Origin: Burkholderia sp. Nafp2/4-1b
GTDB lineage: Bacteria > Pseudomonadota > Gammaproteobacteria > Burkholderiales > Burkholderiaceae
Assembly: GCF_003635165.1 (NCBI RefSeq)
Contig: NZ_ML058597.1
Span: forward strand, 372,001-436,000
Length of the DNA stretch: 64,000 bases
Direction: 5' to 3'
Below, one piece after another: positions 62,336-64,000 of the stretch; position 1 is the first letter of the stretch; every line of letters begins with the position of its first letter. The notes beneath the pieces were generated by a model. That model was not told where the DNA came from. It ran no database searches and saw nothing but the letters and a program-made list of their open reading frames with translations. The translations under genes and the position numbers were made by a program.

Positions 62336-63129
62336 TCCAGATCGACTTGACCGGGCAGGTGGCGGTGGTGACGGGCGGTTCGTCCGGCATCGGCCTCGCG
62401 ACTGCCGAACGGTTCCTGCAGGCCGGCGCGTCGGTCGCGATTTGCGGCCGCGACGGCGAGCGCCTCGCACGTGCCGAAGCGCTGCTCGGCGACAAATATC
62501 CGGGTGCCCAGCTGCTCGCCGTGCGCTGCAACGTGCTCGACGAAGCCGACGTGACCGCGTTCGCGCAAGCGGTGTCCGACCGCTTCGGCCGTGCCGACAT
62601 GCTCGTCAACAACGCGGGCCAGGGCCGCGTGTCGACCTTCGCCGACACGACCGACGACGCATGGCGCGAAGAGCTCGAACTGAAGTACTTCAGCATCATC
62701 CGCCCGACGCGCGCATTCCTGCCGCTGCTGCGCGACGCGGCCGCGCCGACGATCACCTGCGTGAACTCGCTGCTCGCGCTGCAGCCGGAGCCGCACATGG
62801 TCGCGACGTCGTCCGCGCGTGCGGGCGTGCTGAGCCTCGTGAAGTCGCTCGCGACCGAACTGGCGCCGCAGCGCATCCGCGTGAACTCGATCCTGATCGG
62901 CATCGTGGAGTCGGGTCAGTGGCGCCGCCGCTACGAAGCGCAGGCGCAGGCCGGCGAAAGCTGGGAGGACTGGACGGGCGCGCTCGCCCGCAAGAAGAAC
63001 ATTCCGCTGAACCGCTTCGGCACGCCCGACGAGGCAGCCTGGGCACTTTTTTATCTCGCAACGCATCTGTCGTCCTATACGACGGGCAGCCATATCGACG
63101 TTTCTGGAGGTTTTGCACGCCATGTCTAA
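62332..63129 (+). CDS. SDR-fold protein lacking catalytic Tyr/Lys (Rieske cluster)
   Basis: 265 residues. Cofactor loop TGGSSGIG and NNAG are normal, and the C-terminal YTTGSHIDVSGGF is typical. At the active site the expected Tyr-x3-Lys reads TSSAR: Thr159 and Arg163, and the catalytic Asn position appears to be Lys118. A Ser (VNSLL) remains. It should bind NAD(P) but not work by the classical tetrad. It is flanked by IclR 2 and the thiamine enzyme with 4- and 8-bp overlaps. Confidence 0.9.
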   Translation: MIQIDLTGQVAVVTGGSSGIGLATAERFLQAGASVAICGRDGERLARAEALLGDKYPGAQLLAVRCNVLDEADVTAFAQAVSDRFGRADMLVNNAGQGRVSTFADTTDDAWREELELKYFSIIRPTRAFLPLLRDAAAPTITCVNSLLALQPEPHMVATSSARAGVLSLVKSLATELAPQRIRVNSILIGIVESGQWRRRYEAQAQAGESWEDWTGALARKKNIPLNRFGTPDEAAWALFYLATHLSSYTTGSHIDVSGGFARHV

Positions 63130-64000
63130 AAAAACCACGGTTGGCGAGCTGATTGCCGCCTTTCTCGAGCAGTGCGACGTCAAGACCGCATTCGGTGTCA
63201 TCTCGATCCACAACATGCCGATCCTCGACGCGATCAACTCGCGCGGCAACATCCGGTACGTCGGCGCGCGCGGTGAAGCGGGCGCGGTGAACATGGCCGA
63301 CGGCCTGGCCCGCGTGTCGGGCGGCCTCGGCGTCGCGTTCACCAGCACCGGCACGGCGGCGGGCAACGCGGCCGGCGCGATGGTCGAAGCGCTGACGGCA
63401 GGCACCGCGCTGCTGCACATCACCGGGCAGATCGAGACGCCGTACCTCGACCAGGATCTCGCCTACATCCACGAAGCGCCGGATCAGCTGACGATGCTCG
63501 ACGCGATCTCGAAGGCCGCGTTCCGCGTGCGCACGGTCGAAACCGTGCTGCCGACGATCCGCGAAGCGGTGCGCATCGCGCAGACCGCGCCGACGGGCCC
63601 CGTGTCGGTCGAGATTCCGATCGATATCCAGGCCGCCGAAATCGAATGGCCGGAAGACCTCGCACCGGCGCACGTCGCGGTGCGCGAGCACGACGACGCA
63701 CGCGTCGCGAAGCTCGCCGATGCGCTGGCGGCCAAGCGCCGTCCGCTGCTGTGGCTGGGCGGCGGTGCGCGCCATGCGCGTGCGGAAGTCGAACGCCTGG
63801 TGAAGCTGGGCTTCGGCGTCGTGACGAGCGTGCAGGGCCGCGGCGTGCTGCCCGAAGATCATCCGGCGACGCTCGGCGCATTCAACGTGCATTCGGCCGT
63901 CGAGGCGTTCTACAAGACTTGCGACGCGCTCGTCGTGGTCGGCTCGCGTCTGCGCGGCAACGAGACGCTGAAGTACAAGCTGGCACTGCCGCAGCCGCTG
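63122..64000 (+). CDS. Thiamine-diphosphate enzyme, N-terminal part (cut by window end)
   Basis: Open from ATG 63122, overlapping the previous stop by 8 bp, through the end of the window (293 codons seen of an expected ~540-560). The PYR domain is clear: VISIHNMPILDAI and RGEAGAVNMADGLARVSGG, with Glu52 as the ThDP-activating Glu, then STGTAAGNAAGAMVEA and ETPYLDQD. The central domain begins near 190 (DDARVAKLADALAAKRRPLLWLGGGARHARAE). The group includes acetolactate synthase, benzoylformate decarboxylase and related lyases. In this operon a 2-oxo acid decarboxylase or carboligase is plausible. Confidence 0.92.
   Translation, partial: MSKKTTVGELIAAFLEQCDVKTAFGVISIHNMPILDAINSRGNIRYVGARGEAGAVNMADGLARVSGGLGVAFTSTGTAAGNAAGAMVEALTAGTALLHITGQIETPYLDQDLAYIHEAPDQLTMLDAISKAAFRVRTVETVLPTIREAVRIAQTAPTGPVSVEIPIDIQAAEIEWPEDLAPAHVAVREHDDARVAKLADALAAKRRPLLWLGGGARHARAEVERLVKLGFGVVTSVQGRGVLPEDHPATLGAFNVHSAVEAFYKTCDALVVVGSRLRGNETLKYKLALPQPL

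Overview
The window is high-GC DNA from a Burkholderia, almost certainly a member of the Burkholderia cepacia complex. The main reason is an intact CepI/CepR quorum-sensing locus: cepI, an RsaM-like gene, cepR and a cepI-linked enhancer gene at 42512-45379, followed by an MgtC/SapB gene. In cepacia-complex genomes this set sits on chromosome 2. The species cannot be fixed from the sequence alone. I see no tRNA, rRNA, insertion sequence, phage or CRISPR array. Both ends cut genes.

Layout. 1-5211: an amine or amino-acid catabolism block (truncated aldehyde dehydrogenase, class III aminotransferase, APC permease, a small protein, EutR-like AraC regulator). 5380-6588: porin with a heptamer repeat on its stop codon. 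6838-11857: a sugar-type ABC importer without its own ATPase, under a 22-bp palindrome, with a LacI regulator and a PI-specific phospholipase C. 12009-16607: LysE exporter, GNAT, ArsR/old-yellow-enzyme operon, LysR with a divergent atypical SDR. 16690-19277: patatin, cupredoxin and Tat-exported phosphoesterase. 19745-22857: fused double permease plus ATPase of the nitrate/sulfonate type. 22885-27431: RpiR regulator, gamma-glutamyltransferase and a dicarboxylate/glutamate symporter. 27428-29957: DUF3331 protein, type II NADH dehydrogenase and divergent TetR. 30477-35638: NCS1 permease, SDR, cysteine hydrolase and YtcJ-like amidohydrolase. 36393-41361: YXWGXW protein, a highly expressed porin, Rnk, DUF4148 protein, CBS protein and RibA. 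41618-46132: GNAT, a candidate anti-Shine-Dalgarno small RNA, the quorum-sensing locus and MgtC. 46476-51357: a four-gene overlapping efflux operon. 52049-54453: phosphoesterase, AlkB-like oxygenase and a small protein.

54862-64000 is the most interesting part. An IclR gene and a porin face a tightly packed operon encoding a Rieske ferredoxin, a small HTH-like protein, a Rieske oxygenase, SDR, cupin, alpha/beta hydrolase, a second IclR paralogue, an SDR lacking the catalytic Tyr/Lys, and a thiamine-diphosphate enzyme cut by the window end. The divergent promoter region carries two copies of the same palindrome (TGTTCC-N6-GGAACA), each just downstream of a recognisable promoter. I read it as a repressor-controlled uptake-and-degradation system for an aromatic or related oxygenated substrate. 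The substrate is unknown to me.
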